A DNA stretch of 64,000 nucleotides from Daphnia carinata (taxonomy: Eukaryota > Arthropoda > Branchiopoda > Diplostraca > Daphniidae), in contig NC_081333.1 of assembly GCF_022539665.2 (NCBI RefSeq), forward strand, positions 11,034,971-11,098,970, written 5' to 3'. The notes below the pieces were generated by a model. That model did not search any database and was not told where the DNA came from. It worked only from the letters and a program-made list of their open reading frames with translations. The position numbers and the translations under genes were made by a program. Of the stretch, positions 1 through 14,300 are shown piece by piece. Numbering within the stretch: position 1 is the stretch's first letter; the number at the start of each line of letters is the position of its first letter.

Positions 1-1630
1 TCATGTCCTCCTTTTTCTATGGTAGTCTAGTGGTTGTGCGAGGGTGAGCGTACGGGTTAGGACACGGCCCGATGAAAGACTTGGCTGAGTTACAACGAGG
101 ATAGATCTCCCGTATGTTTCGCCCAGTTAAATCGGGCTCATTCGCCATGAAGGTCGGTCTGGACCGAGATCAAGTTGCTTGCGATGGGTGGCCGGGTGGG
201 GAGGGAGGCGAATTTTCAAATGGCGACGAAGAAAACGGTCTGGTTGTCGCCCAGCTAGTTAGTCTTCAGATCTAGCAGTGGACCGACGTTTCCATCCTCC
301 CTGTTGGTTATTTCTATAGTTAGTTTTGGGTCTCTTTATTGGCCTCGTGCGATTTGATTTAGTGTAACCGATTCAAATGAGCGGAACAAGATCTCGTCTC
401 CGGTCCACGTCAAGGAGAAAGAGCAGCTTGTCACGGACATCAAGTATAGTAAATCTCTTCTTCGCTTTCCCCATCATTGATTATTGCCGCTCGAGCGCTT
501 TTGTTTTTTTGTCTCTTGCACTAATTTCTTTTAACGCAGCCTATTTCTCGCTGCTTTTGTCTTTTCCCCTGCGCCCTCCAACTCGAAGCGCTTGCGTATG
601 CATTACAGCTTGACGTTCGAGCGTGTCGCCGCGCTGTAACTACATCTAAAGTTAACTCTTCTCACTCTGTTTTTTTCCACTGTGCCACGGCATACGGTGT
701 AAGGTGATAGCCTTCTGTTTCTATTTGCGTATCGCATGCACGTAGACGGAGCTAGACACAATCCAAATTTAATATTCCCTTTTGTTTTCCAACGTATTTA
801 GTTGTCCCTTTTTTTTTCCAAATAGATTTCAGCATTTCAATGAAAAAAAAAACAGTTCTTTTGAGAGGGGAGGAGAATCAATCGAGTTGAACGCTAAGGG
901 ATGAAAAGAATAGAAAAGGGAAAAAAAAATTGGCTGGATTTCTTATCAAGTGAAGATAGAATCCGGAAGGGAATAGAGAACAAAAAAAAAAAATGAAACC
1001 AGAAAAAAAAAAGTCGGAAAAGAAATGGATCTGAAAGCGGCGCGGATATCGGTACAACTCTATGAGGAAAGGAGGGAGAGACCATTGTCAGCCAATTGCA
1101 AGGCAGAGGTTGACCCCGTCAGTGGCTCCTCCTCCGTTCCGTCCGATCGTCGTGACATTCACGCGACGATCTTGCGACACGTTGGAAGGGCCAGCGAAGA
1201 TGTGAGAAAGTCTTTGGCGAAAGAGATCGCCGCTCCAGGGGGAAAAAAAAACAAAAAAACAAAAATAAAGAAGCGTCCGTTTTGAAACGTGAGTGGACCG
1301 TGTGCGAATGCTTGTGTGGCCGGGAGTGGGTTGTCTTCTAGTCCAAGAGAGAGATGGGTAGGGTGATGGGGGGGCTTACCGGCTGCGTGAGTGGGACGCC
1401 TGTGTGCGCTGCGCCGAAAGAAAGGAATTAAGCCGGAAGGAGTAGAGAAGAGGGGATCTACCACCTGTGAGTGTGCAAGATCAGTCCACAGTGGTGGTTT
1501 GACCTCTATTCCGGTTTGACGTCACCATATTTTTTTCGCCATTCAATCGAAAGACAATTGCTCTCTCCGTCCCGCTCCGACTTGTTTTTTTTGTGTGTGT
1601 GTGTTAGTCACGGGGCCCGCTGTCATCGCC
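1..1630. other. Upstream/leader region, no firm gene
   Basis: I see no conserved protein block here. The stretch has homopolymer runs of A and T and a few short open frames. One of these, ATG at 377 to 443, would encode a short Ser/Arg-rich peptide and ends at a GT donor (444-445) in phase 1, the phase the SSUH2-like exon at 8670 requires, so it is a candidate alternative first exon. Another ATG at 1025 opens an 86-codon frame without recognisable similarity. Probably promoter and 5' untranslated sequence of the SSUH2-like gene. Confidence 0.4.
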
Positions 1631-4600
1631 ATGGTTAAATCTCGGATAACAGCGTCGAGGCGGCTACGCGCCCAGGTGAAAAAACATCAAAAAACGCGAA
1701 GAGGCGGTCATAACGGATTCAGTCCGCGAATGCGAGAATTAAATTCCGGCGACGTGCCATGGGAAATGCCGAGCGGCGGTAAGAGTAAGTTCAAGAGCTC
1801 GTGTGGTTTTTTTCTTTCTCCAAACAAAAGATCTAAGATTGTCTCGTACACACATGTGTGTTTTCTCTCTTGACGTTAGTTCAATTGTCACCTGGCGCAA
1901 AAAAAAAAAAAAATTTCTTTTGTTCTCTCTCTCTCTCATTCACAGTTGACGAAATGATGGATTAGAGTGGCATGTCATGTGTCGCACGAATTGCTTCAGA
2001 CGGGAATTTAATCGAGACGAGTGGTTTACCCTTTTTCCAATGTACATACTCAATTTGTACGTGATAAACTAGTATGAAATTTATTTTTGGTATACGGTCT
2101 TTTTACCGCCGAACTCTAGGGCGGGTTCGTTCCGGAAAATGACGGATTGGGGGGCTTCATTTCCAGGACGCGCACACGGTTCACGGTGGGGGGAGGTAGG
2201 AAAAAACTAGAACACACCCAAAAGATCGATACTATTTCACCTTTTTTTTTTTTTTCTTTCTTATTCTGCTTGTCGATCTTTTTTTTTTATTATTTTTTTT
2301 TTTTGTTCTTGTTTCTACCGTTGACTTTTCCTTGTATCCATCACTCTTTCCCTTCTGCTTGGATGAATCCGCCGAGCGCCTTGTTTGCCGTTCGTGTCTT
2401 GTGTCTACCGTTGTTGACGTCGTCTCTCCTACCGTTTTCGCTTTATCCGGAGCGTAGTAGGAACAGCGCCCACATTCATGTGGCCCAAACGAGTTGTTCT
2501 TTTTTTCTTTGCCTTATTATTTATAACCCCCTGCTCTCGTTGAAAAAAAAAAAAAAATAATGTTTGTCATCTCTCTGCCAAAGGATTATTGCCAACGAGT
2601 TGCTCGCACTCATCGCTTTTTAGTTATATCTCTTGTGTGTTTCATTTTACACGAGGGCATTATCCAAAAATTTTTCGTATTTTATGCAAGGCATTTGAAT
2701 TCGCAACGTTTTCCCTCCTGTTTCTGATTTCATGTGTGCAACGGAGCTGAGTAGGATTGATGGCAGGGCTGGCGGACGATGTACAGTATAGGTTAATTGG
2801 CTTTTGAAAAGCGGGATGGCCTTCGCTCTATATTGTAACGCGCGGACAGATAATGGGAAGGCGGCCAGAGAGCATTGCGACGACTATTAGCAAAGCTTCT
2901 ATGTACGTGTCTGCTGTGGGCTCTTTTGGAAATGTCAACCGGATGCAAGTTCACTGACAACAGCTGACGTACATTATTGATGGGATAGAAGCTCCAGTAC
3001 ATAGTCTAGTGGTTGAGGTAGTTCACAAAGAAAAAGTGGGTGCTCTTTTTCTTTTCTCTTTTTCAATCCTTTCATCATTTACTTGAAGATCGATTGAAAT
3101 ATTTACAAGAAAAAAGAAATTTCGCCGGCGTTTTGCACGGCGAGTATTGCTCAACAAAGAGTTACTCCTTACTACGAAAATGTTTCGCAGTAGTACGGCA
3201 TCTGGTCATTTGGAAGTAGCCAACGGGCTCGAGGCCAAGAAATCCGTTGCTGCTAAGGCGAAAGAAAAAAAAAACAGGGGGATGCGCACGAGAAGAAAAA
3301 GAAAAACGGAGATAGCTTTAACGGTGAATTGGCGACTAGAAAAAATCTTTTAAAAATATATAAAAAAAAAAGGGCATAAGAAGATACTTGACAAGCACCC
3401 GTCACAGAGCGTCCTCTAACGTAGGCCGCAACGGCGATTACATTGAGGTGATTAGTCGCCGCTTGTCTGCCAAACGTCCTACGCATGTCGACAACAGCTA
3501 GCGGATCCCACCTACGTCCTGACGTGATTCACTCACGCTGAGGTGACAACACATTCTCCTGATCAAGGAGAAAGACGTGCCCCCTTTTCTTGATTGTCAT
3601 TGTCTTCTTCCTGTTTAACTGCGGTACGTCGGCCTTTTTTTTTTTTCAACTAGGGACATCCGCATCCTTTTCACTAGTAATTTACACTTGATTGCTGTCT
3701 CACTTGTCTCTTTGACTGGCGTGAAATAAAGAGGTCAGCCTATCTAGACGCCCGTTGCATACTCCTCATTTCCCATGTGATAATCAAATCGATTACAAAG
3801 TTTGAACCGTACGCTGCATTGGGAAAAGCTCTGAATATTTCAAAGGATCAAAACAATAGAAAAAAAAGACAAAGGCGAAACAAATGAGCGTGAAAAACGT
3901 ATCGTTCGACAGTTTATGGAATTGCCTAAGAAAGAAGGGGAAAAAAACAAAAAGTCTTCTATTGTTAGACAATATCAGAAAAGAATCGAAAAGATTGTGT
4001 TTTTGGGCGCTATGTAACAAGACAATAGCGAACGTCAGTTGACCGTATATCAGCCATCTTTTATATCGTTTGATGGATGGTATATTCCGCTGACGGCAAA
4101 GCTTCTCGTGTGATTTTTTTTTTTTTTAGTGCTTTCCATCCCCTGTACTTTCATCTGCCCATCTCTTCCGATTGCCCCCACGCACAATTCTGATTAATGG
4201 CCTGATTGGATGGTTCCCAGATGGACCATCTCTCACATTTTACCTGTGGGGGGGGGGGGTGGCGCACAGTTGGCCAATTCGCAGAGCTGAGCGATAACTC
4301 AACTTTTATTACGATAGACGTAGAATATTCCCCGCGTTCGGAATGATTCCGCAGGCATCCATTCCGCTTTGATCTCAATTTCGCGTCCGCAAGAAAAAAA
4401 AATAAAAATAAAAATAAATCCTATTTAGGTATATACGTCTATAAAGATTGGACTGTTCTATTTTAGAATGCCTTCCTAGTTTTATTCCAGTATATATCTT
4501 TGTACCAACTGGTCCTTTCCATGTCTTTTGTCCGGATCAACATCCGGATGTGTCCTAGATAATAGAAAAGACGTACGTGTGGGAAGATACAAATATATAT

Positions 4601-7600
4601 AAAAAAAAAAAGAGGGGGAGGAAAAAACAATTGTAAAAAAAAAAGAAGAGAAAAGTAAGAGATAGGCGGATTCGTAGTCATTGGCAGTTCCATCGTGTCC
4701 CATCCTTTGCTGCCCGATGATATGGCGACCGGTCCATCTTCGTTCGGCCAACTTCCACCCGCACTGGGATTGTCCGTGCATTTTCTCCGACCAACGGATC
4801 GCTCAGTTGTGGCAATCGGAAAAGAAAAAGAATTGAACACTCTATTTATATGGGCGTTCATTCGTGGAACTATTCCAAAAAAAACTTTTTCAAGTTTTTT
4901 TGTGTTTGTTTTCGTCCTTTTTATTTTAATATATTTTGGGTTGGAATTTGTTTTCTTAGCGAACATTTTTTTTTTTTGTTTGCACGGGTTTAGCGGGTTC
5001 TTTGATACGGTTATGAGATGTCGTTTGCTTCAGACGCTTTTTCTTTGTGTTATTTTAGAATCAAGATAGCACCCACCCCTCAAAAAAACAAAAAAACAAC
5101 CTCGTCATCAATTCGCAGTGTGGCGTTGTGATTGTCAAATAACAATAAAGCTCCAAGGACTCGTTTCAAATGACGGGATTTCGCGGTTCTGCGTGGCTTG
5201 TGTACATGTGAATGTGTTGTTAGATTGTCTCTTTATTTTATTTTTTTTCTTCCCTCCTTTTGTTGGTGGCTACCGGACAAAAGTCTCTTTTATTTTTGCT
5301 TCCATCTTTCGTCTTGTTTGCGTTTAACGTTCAATTCTGTTGACTATAGCAGAACGAAAGGGAAAAAGAAATTCAGAGTGTAGTTGCTCAGTGAACTGTC
5401 TAGAGGACAATCCTCCGCGTTAGGCGTACCGTTATCCCCTTTCATCAACATTCCCGCGGGATCTTCTTGCGCGTGCCGCTCACTTTCGCTTGTCTACTGT
5501 TCGTATATTTTTAGGCGAGGAAAATGAGGGACGGGCCTCGTTGTTGTTACAACCCGCCACTTTGCTCGTTTGTCCCGTTTTCACGTGTGTATCGCCAAAA
5601 GTTTGGTTGATTGCATTCAAGATGGCCACTGTCATGCTCTATTAGTATTCTATGTATCTACTAGTGAATCTATCGTTGAGCAAATTTCGTTTCTATTCTT
5701 ACATCTTTGATTTGTGCGTTCTTTCGTGATCGTGTTATATTACCGAAGGTTCGCTTTCGTTCTGGTCTTGGGTTCGATTCCCGGATAGGCCTTTTCTTTT
5801 TTTCTGATAGTGCGCTCTCTATATATATCTTTTTCTCGCTACTCTTTTTTTTTATGATATGATTATGCGTGCTAGTCCCTTTATTTATGTCTTTTACAGA
5901 CATTTTGTTTATTTCCTTTTCTTTGCTTTCCGCCACCCGTGGCTTATTTTATACATCTGGATGTACTGCATTTGTATCTCATTTTCTCTTTTGGCGCTTT
6001 TCTGAAGTAATTTTTTTTTTCTTATTGATATTTTTACGTTCCCTTTTTTGTATCTCGCATTTTCTTGTTCGTCGTTGCGGAAAACGATCCCCCTTTTTTT
6101 TTATTATTAGCGTTCTCTTCTACTCCACCTCATTTCGGGATTAAGTGCATAAATACCGTTATTATGATGCTGCTATTACAAGCCTCGAGAAGTTGCATCG
6201 CGAAAATGGAAACTCATCAATCGATGCATTCGTTGTGAGCTCTGCTTTTTTTTTTCCTGGTTTTTTCTTATCCATTTCTTCCTTTTTTCTTGTTCCTGAT
6301 TTCCTTTTTTTCGGCTATCTGCTTGCAGATCAAGACATTGAAGCGCGGAGCAGCAGCGCTTCACTTTCGTGACTGATTGAATTGGGAGATTGGGAGTTGC
6401 ATCTCTTTCAGTAGCTCTCGGAAAAGATGTCGGGAATCATTGGATCTACAACAATAATAGAAAAGAAAGAAATGCGTATTGAAAGGAATGGGGGCAATGT
6501 TATTTTTTTTTTTTCTTGTTGATATCCTGGAATGTGGTTTGTGCCTTCCCAATCGTCGTAATATGGAATGAAGACATTATAGCTTTTTTTTCCTCCCCTT
6601 TTTCTCATCTTCCGAAAGAGAAAAAAAAAAACACCATCGTGATTGATTTCCTAGTATTCCAAGCAAAGCAGACTGTAGTGATCGACTAATGACATTTTTA
6701 AGCTCGAACCCACATTGAATCCGTTCGCCGTTTTGCAATTTATTTTGAATGAAATATAAGCGTCTTATGGATGGACAGTTTCAAATCTTTTGGCGCATTC
6801 GTATTCAGGCGTGCAGATTGCATTTTCCCAGCTTTTTTCAAAGCCGATTCGAAATGGCTTCCCTTGTTGAAATGAGAGGAGTCCAAGTCCATTGTCGCCA
6901 CCAAACAATTTGCACAAATCTCGACCAGTTTTTTTTTATTATTTTCCGTATTATCTAGTAAAAAAAAAAAAAAAAAAAAAATTGAAAGCTCTAGTGGGTG
7001 TAGTTAGATTGTTCAATCAAAACCGGTGGCACTGTCGTTGAGGAAACAACAAAAGAACAGAAAAACAAACAAAATAATAATAAATAAGACAGTGTCTAAC
7101 TTGGGCCAACGAATCAAAGCAGCAGGAACCGGTGTAGGATGAACGAAAACAAATGATGGAGTAGAAGAGAGGCCAAAGTGCTCCAATCCGATTCATTCGT
7201 CTCCGTCGCTTCAGTCACTTTCTCCGGCAAATCTCCTTCCTTCTCTCTCTCTCTCTCTTCCTCTTTTTACTACTTGTTTTTCTTGTGATCTGACTTCTTC
7301 TTGAGACCTGTGTCTAGCACGTCTGTCATCTTCCAGACGACTTTGAGGAATCGACTTGCATCTATTTCATCTCAACCGCTTCCGTTTCGCCCGGCTAACG
7401 TGAATTCGTTCATGCGAGAAACTCCCGTATCCAAGACCTGCAGTTTCTCCGAGTCCCCCCCCCCCTTAAAATAAAATAAAAAATCGATACCTAATCGATG
7501 CCCATTGCTGCATTCGCTTGAGCGCTTCCTACACCCCCACATCCCCACACCATGATTGTAATATTATCTATCTATCACGAATGCAATTCTTTTTTCTTTT

Positions 7601-10600
7601 TTGTTTAAGAATATCAAAGATCGAATTTACATACAAGGTCTTCCCGTCCGGATAAGAAAAAAAAAATAGAAGTGGGGGGGCCTTCACGATCTCTTCACGT
7701 CGTTTGCATTTCATCGTGATATATTCTGAATCAGATTTTTTTTTTTCTTTTCGGGACCACAGGGAGGGGTTTATGTAAAACAGGAGACAGTCTCCCTATA
7801 TTGCCGATCCACTTGACGGAAGCGGAACGGACTATATACTTGCGCGGTTGGGGGATATCTCTTGTGTTTTGTTTTCATTTTGACAACTGAGTTTTTTTTC
7901 CTGCTTGCCTTCGATCGGTTTTTGATTTAAAAAAAAAAAAATATTCAATAAGTTTTAAAAAGAAAAAGAGTTTCGATTTTGTTGGTGTCCGGGTGTTGGT
8001 CAGATGGCGTTAGGATCTCTAAAGTTTGACGGAACTAGAAACACGGCTGATTTGTCTTTTTTTAGGGTTGACCGTATTTTTTGTTCTGTGTGTGTGTTCT
8101 AGACGCAGTTTCCAGTTCGCTTTTTTTTTTCTATTTTCTTCTTCACTCTCTTCCATCGAGTTTCACGTCTCAGTCACGCTTCAACTGACGATTGGTCCGT
8201 TACACTCTTCTCGTGTCCCATTCTTTTGTTCCGCGTCGACAGAATCTAATCCATAAGCTAAAAAAAAAATTTTTTGTCAAACAAATCATTAAAAGAAAAA
8301 AAAAACACAGGGTATTTGTGTGTTGTAACGCCCAGTGAATACAAAAAAAGGAGTACCTTATCATCGTGCAAACGGGAGTGCCACCAACGATCGACATAGA
8401 AGAATATGACAAGTAGACCTTCGACTGCCACGCTATGGCGTAATTTGGCAAACCTCTGACACTCTATTTCTATGACAACTAATTCTCCTTAAAGCGCTAC
8501 GAATAAATAATAACCTGTTTGTGAATGTGACAGTTGATTTATGATGATGGAGACAAGTCCGGCCAGAGCCCAACTCTCTTTAGATAGTTAGGGCGATTAT
8601 TAACCGTTGGTTGATTTATGTTGTTATTTTTATTGATTTTTTTTTTTTGGTATCCTCTTCGTTTTACAGGACATTCCGGAGGCGTTCAAGAAGATGACGT
8701 CGCCCCGTCTGCTCCGCCATTGGATCACATGGATCAAGTATATGGTTACGAAACGACATCTTTTGATGCAGGTAACGTTTTTCGTGTCATTAACGTTTTT
8801 TGCCTTTTTGAATAGGAAAAATCCCAATTGAAATTGATTTCCACCAGTTGTCCTTTTTTATTGTTTTTAACTTTGCGTGGGTGGATGACTTTGTGTTTAT
8901 TATTGCCTAAATGGACAGTGTGTGTTCCCCCTCCGCCGAGTTTGTCCGAATGGGAAGAGGACCAGCAGCTGCAACTGGAACAACAGAAATCACAGGCAGA
9001 TGGCGAGAAGAAGGAGCAACAATGCGAACAACAAATGGCCCAAGGAGATGCAGCAGGAGGGTGTAGTGGGACGGGACCAACGAGTCCGACCCGTCTCCAA
9101 ATCGCCGACCTTCCGCCCGTCAGCGAAGTTGATGCCCGTAATGCTCTCCTCGGCATGGTGACGGAGCACTGCTGCTGGGGTAGGGCAGCCGCCCGTCACA
9201 TGTCCATTGGAAAAATCCTTTCTTCATCCGCTTTTCACGTAAGCCACACGCCTTAAACTCCTCGTCTCTTTGTCTTTAAACAAATTTTCTAAATGCAATT
9301 ATTTATTTCAGTACGAAATTCAAACGTTCACCGAGAAACGCGAGACATCGTGGGCTTTTATGCCGCATGGCGGAGGCGAAGTTGACGGGCCTCGTTGCGG
9401 TCCAGCCCCTCGTCCGTGGGACATTCCGGCCGATCCGACAGACCTTTTTCGCAGCGAAATGAAAGTACTTCAAGTGCCACACACGGCGTCTGTCAAAACG
9501 TGTCACCGTTGTCGCGGAGCCGGGAGCCTCCTCTGTCAAGAATGTCACGGCAAAGGATGGGTAGGTGGAGGTTGGAAAAAATAAAAAAAAAATTTCAACG
9601 TCATTTCGTCACCATTTTTATTACTGTTTATTTATTCCCATTTCTTTCTTTTTTTTATTTACATAAATTCTTGAAGACGAGGTGTCTGAGTTGCCACGGC
9701 GACGGATGGGGTTCCGATTCAGCCGGCAACAAGGAGCGCTGCTTCTTCTGCCAGTCGTCGACGCACGGAAGAGGACGTCAGGTAATAAAAATACATCCTC
9801 CTACAATCCCTGACTTTCAAAGTCGACTCAATCCGTGTGTGTGTGTGTGTGGGTGGTATGCCTGAACCAACGCGTACGTGGGTGGGATCTTTTTTTTTTT
9901 TTCACGGAGTCCGTGTGTTTTTTTTTTCTCGGTCCACTAGTACCGGCCTGCGTCTTATGATTGCAAACCCTGGGAAAATCACGCCCGCCTTCAACTCGTG
10001 CCACATCATCCAGCTGGCCAAAAAAAAAGGGGGGGGGGAGATATATACACACACACACACATAGAACCTCCGGCAATCCTTCCAACTCGATAATAGTCTT
10101 TCATGCCTGCTAACCTCTGAGGCAACGGTCAATATTGATCTTTTCAATGCTAAATATATAAACGTGTGTGTGTGTGTGTGTCTGTCTACGTGTAGAAGGC
10201 AAGCTTCTACACACACAGTAGTCATGTGCGTAGCCGAACGGCTGTCGATCCACGGGCAAATCGGTTTTTCCGTGTGAAAACGTTTGCTAGACATCTAAAA
10301 AAAAAAAAAATCCGTCCCTTTTTTTCCCCCTCCTTTGAAATAACGAGGCAATATAAACATTCGGCGGAAGCCAATGGCTTACACCGCTGTCGTTCCTTTT
10401 TTTTTTTTTTTTTTAAGTATATTTGTATTAGAAGAGTACTGGATGAATCAGTCGGTCGTATTCCCCGTTCGTTGCGTCCTAACATTTCCTTCTTTACTCA
10501 AATCAGGTGATGTGTTACGAACGCATTTGCTCTTTGTAGTGGTCAGAATCTTGTATATATCAGAGGCTCTTCTCTTTTTATAAAATAGTTTATGCAATTG

Positions 10601-11325
10601 GGATGGGCTAGAGAGGCAAGTCGATGAAACAAGAGGTAATCAATAGAACGAAGTTAGTCCTTGACGAAATAAAATTTTTAACTGCGCATATCTTCAAACT
10701 TTTGCCACCGCTAATATTTTCCTTTTTTAAAAAGTTCCTGTATTCTGATCTTGACAGTGATAATGATGAAATTTCTTTAAATATTGTGATTACATCAGGA
10801 TTGTTTAAAATGCAACGCCAAGGGCCGAGTGGCGTGTCCGCCGTGCGACAGCTACGGCCAAATCCGCTGCTACATCAGTCTGACCATCACGTGGAAGGCC
10901 AATACGTCGGAGCACATCGTTGCTAAGTCGTCGCTACCCGAAGATCTCATCCGCCAAGTCTCGGGTCAGGTGGTCTACGAAGAGGAAGGCCCGCGCATCA
11001 CGCCGTTGCATCACTTTACCGACCCGACCATCAGCCTGGCCTCCACCCAGTTGGTGCTCAATCACAATCGTCAGTGGCCCGATCAGAGAATTCTCGCTCA
11101 GGTGAGTCATATGAATTTCTCTTTTTAAAAAAAAAAAAAAAAAAAAAACCAATAAAATAAATATATACAAACACACAGAGACAACAAGTCAGAATGGTGC
11201 CCGTCACCGAAGTTCACTACACTTGGAAACGGCGAACGGGCAAATTTTACCTTTACGGCTACGAGCACAAAGTCCACGCACCCGACTATCCTCAAACTTG
11301 CTGTTGGGGCTGCTCCATTTTGTAA
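1631..11325 (+). CDS. SSUH2-like protein with DnaJ-type zinc-binding cysteine motifs
   Basis: Model: join(1631..1784, 8670..8771, 8919..9238, 9312..9560, 9677..9781, 10799..11101, 11179..11325), 459 codons plus stop. The last six exons are well supported: phases agree and they spell the conserved core, including CHRCRGAG, CQECHGKG, CLSCHGDG, CFFC, CLKCNAKG and CPPC, i.e. the repeated CxxCxGxG pattern of DnaJ-type cysteine-rich domains found in the SSUH2 (C3orf32) family. A Glu/Gln-rich stretch lies in the exon at 8919. The C-terminus ends CCWGCSIL. No J domain is seen, so it is not a DnaJ chaperone itself; the family's molecular role is poorly known. The first exon is tentative: ATG in a good context (cgccATGG), no stops, phase-1 donor at 1785, but it needs a ~6.9-kb intron. 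A competing donor lies at 1779 in the same phase, and an alternative first exon may lie at 377-443. Confidence 0.8.
1785..8669 (+). other. Putative long first intron, low-complexity, no gene seen
   Basis: Almost 7 kb with no conserved coding block. It is rich in T- and A-homopolymers (for example near 2240-2310, 6960-6980 and 7920-7945) and CT-rich tracts (near 7235-7260). Open frames here are built from these runs and look accidental. It is either the first intron of the SSUH2-like gene or its upstream intergenic DNA; RNA evidence would decide. Confidence 0.4.
10164..10216 (+). repeat. GT microsatellite next to a short perfect hairpin, inside the SSUH2-like intron
   Basis: A (GT)n run near 10164-10182 is followed by GTGTAGAAG, a short GCAA loop and CTTCTACAC, a 9-bp perfect stem that can extend through the flanking GT and AC tracts. 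Related dinucleotide runs lie at 9836-9851 (GT) and 10041-10063 (AC). Intronic; no function can be claimed. Confidence 0.6.
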
Positions 11326-14300
11326 CTATATGCAATTCCAAAGCAAAAGAAAAACAACAAGGACGACAGCTTATGGCCGTCTGACATGAAACTTGCTTAG
11401 CCCACTGACATGCACAACTCGTACATAATTCAAGTGTTTCATGCACATAAATGGCTAAAGGAAAAATGACAGTCTGCTTCTCGTACGGCCGCTTCTTCAA
11501 TTTGACAAATTATTTGGGACATTTTTTTTTTGTTTTTATAGACGCCGACTTTGCCAAACAGTCCAACCCAAAAAAAAAGATCACAAATACTTTTGTTTGT
11601 TTGTTTTTTTATTTCTTCATCATGATTTTATATTTAGTGGTGTTTTCCTCAATGTGCGTGTGTTTTTGTTTCAAAACCATCAATTGAACGTCTTTCTACG
11701 GTGCGTGTAAAATTGTTGGAACAAATGCGTGAATGTTCGCATCCATGACAGGCAACACAGGAAGTTGTTCTTTTGTTTTTGACGTTATTTTACTTGAGGT
11801 TTTTTGGCCTGTGTTTTTCGTAAGCAATTATTTTCTACCTCTTGGCGGCGAAATGAATTTGTTTTTTTTTTATCATCAGCCCATCACCTCCGGTTGCAGT
11901 CTTGCCCTCAATGTATTTAATTTTCTTTTCTTTTTTTTTCGTTTACGGTCTTAATTATGTTTCTTACTGTGCCTCTGTACTCGTGTCTTTAATTGCATTT
12001 CAGTGTTTTTGATTACGTTCGTCTTTCCTATCGATTTTTTATTATTATTATTTTTTTATTTTACATATACAAATGTGTTTCCATTTGTTTTTTTAATGGG
12101 AATAATTTTGCAAAAGCTCTTTTGGTAATCAATTTCAATCTTTTTGTAGCAGCTGTACTCTTTTTGTTTCTCTATGTTTTGATTTCGGAGGAAAAAAGTC
12201 GGGTTTGGGCTGGATTTCTTTTGGATCTGTTATGACGCCCATCGTCTCGCTCTCTCGCAAAGAAAAAAAAATATTACAATACACTCGATCCTCGTCCATC
12301 TCTCTTGCATTTAATCTCATTTCAATAAATGGTCAAGGATTTATTTTTCGCACGAAGAGATATACCACACACAGTCATTTGATCGATGATGGAAATGAGT
12401 CAGGGCTGTAGTCACATATGGCCGACGTTTAATTACGTGTCGGTACGTCCCACTTATTACAAATACAACAACTCTCAGGCACTCTTATTCGTTGTGTATA
12501 TTTTCTAAACAAGGCAGCGTTTGTTGTATACTAGACGTGTGCTCCATCTTCATTCTTTTTCCTTTTTCGCCGTTCATTCTTTGCTTCTCTTTGATTAAGG
12601 ATTTGTTGAAGTTGGCATCTGTCGGCGATTTCCACCAGCTGTTTGGTGAGAGACAAGTGTAATCGGCACACACACACGATCCAGACGGGCTTCGTTCCAT
12701 GACAGAATAAAAGTTCTTATTTCGTGGGGTTTTAAAAAAAAGGAGGGAGTTGAGAAGTATATCTGTCTCGGTCAGAGTTTTCACGAATGACGGCTCGCGT
12801 TCAGTTATCTCTGTTCTTTTTTTTTGTTGTTGTTGGGATTTCTACCATAGTCGAGTACGGACTGGAAATAATAAAACGCAAAACGAACACGAGTTGCAGC
12901 CAAAAAAACGAGGGAAATCTATTTTCAGCAACTCTTTTTCCTCACCATGTCGTATGGAGTCACAAGGCCTCCTTTCACTGCCGAGCATCTCTGCAGGGGT
13001 TAACTACTATTTAAATAAATAATCTCAATACGAGTTTCGCATGTTTATATACATCATCGAAAACCGGATATCGTAAGTATCCCGTCACAGAAATCTGTAG
13101 AAATGCTTGTACTTTTACGTGCACTCACGTAATCCCACTTGCAAACATGCCCACGTCATAATACGTAATAACCATTTATAATCATGTTGGTGATATATTT
13201 GAATGGAAAAGATTTGAAGCTTGAAGCTAAAATCCCTGTAGAGAATGTTACGTCCTCAAGCCTCGTATAGAACCTAATCAGCCAACCAGAAAAAGAAATT
13301 TATTGTATTAGCAGTTTACTATCATCATCAAAGTGTTTTGTGCATTGTGTGTGTTTTCCAGGCGTCCAATTCCCTGCGTGTCACGCGGCTTTGACGAGAA
13401 CCGCTCTGCAGAATAGCGATAATGAGGTTATGATGACATGTTTGCCTTCATTCCAGTACGAAAGTAACCTCTGCCAACTCTATTTTGTCACAGCACATGC
13501 AACATTTTGTTTTTCCAAGTTCCAATTTGCTTCTTAACTGGCTCCATCCCACTGAGTGCATATATTCTATCGAAAAATAGTAAAAGTTTCTAGATTTTTT
13601 TTTGGGAGCTTATAAAAAAATATCACAAATTCCCGGAAAAAACATGTTGAAAAAAATGGGGTTTTATTATGTCCGAGAAAAGGGGAGGAAAATGGATGTA
13701 TCCCGTAGGACAAGAACTTTCTTTTTCCTCTCTTTCATATAGATCCAATGCTATATAAGAACGTAATAGGCACTTGTTACGATACTATATATATAGGTTT
13801 ATAGGGGAGGACTTATTGTCGTTTGTTTTAAGAGCCGGAAAGGAGGACCGGGATGTGCCGCAATCACGCAGAAAGGCGGTGGAGGGGATGCTACTGCTGT
13901 CGTCATCAACAACGATACGATGGGCTCTCGACGTACAAACCAGCTGACCAGTAGCTGGGAAAAAAAATATATATATATATCACTTGGTTTTCTAAGAGAC
14001 ATACTATAAAACCTAGGAAAAAGAAAACATAAAAGAATAAGGAATGTGAAACCATAAAAAGATTGCCATGTTAGATTCTACGCCACTTACACACACCAAT
14101 TTGTGGGACGACCACAAACCATTTTCGAGAGACGTCGTTTTACGATGGCGTCGTCAAAAGCCCATCGACACTAATTAACAAAAAGATTTAAGGCGTTGGA
14201 AGATTTTCATTCATATTTTGAGTAGTATTTTTTTTTTTCTTTTTCTTAACGATGATTAGTCATCAAACGTAATGTGCATTTTTGGCAGACTCGTAAACCG

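Noticed and set aside
20-120. TGGTAGTCTAGTGGTT, resembling a tRNA A box, near the window start (and TAGTCTAGTGGTT near 3004)
   Set aside because: No matching B box at the right spacing and no acceptor stem.
2147-2560. 137-codon open frame
   Set aside because: Consists largely of poly-T encoded Phe/Leu/Ser runs; low complexity, no domain.
5733-5790. tRNA-like B box (GGTTCGATTCCCGG) and weak upstream match
   Set aside because: Only the T-arm is convincing; no D-arm or acceptor stem could be paired, so it is at most an old tRNA fragment.
8746-9156. 136-codon minus-strand frame
   Set aside because: Shadow of the well-supported SSUH2-like exon on the plus strand.
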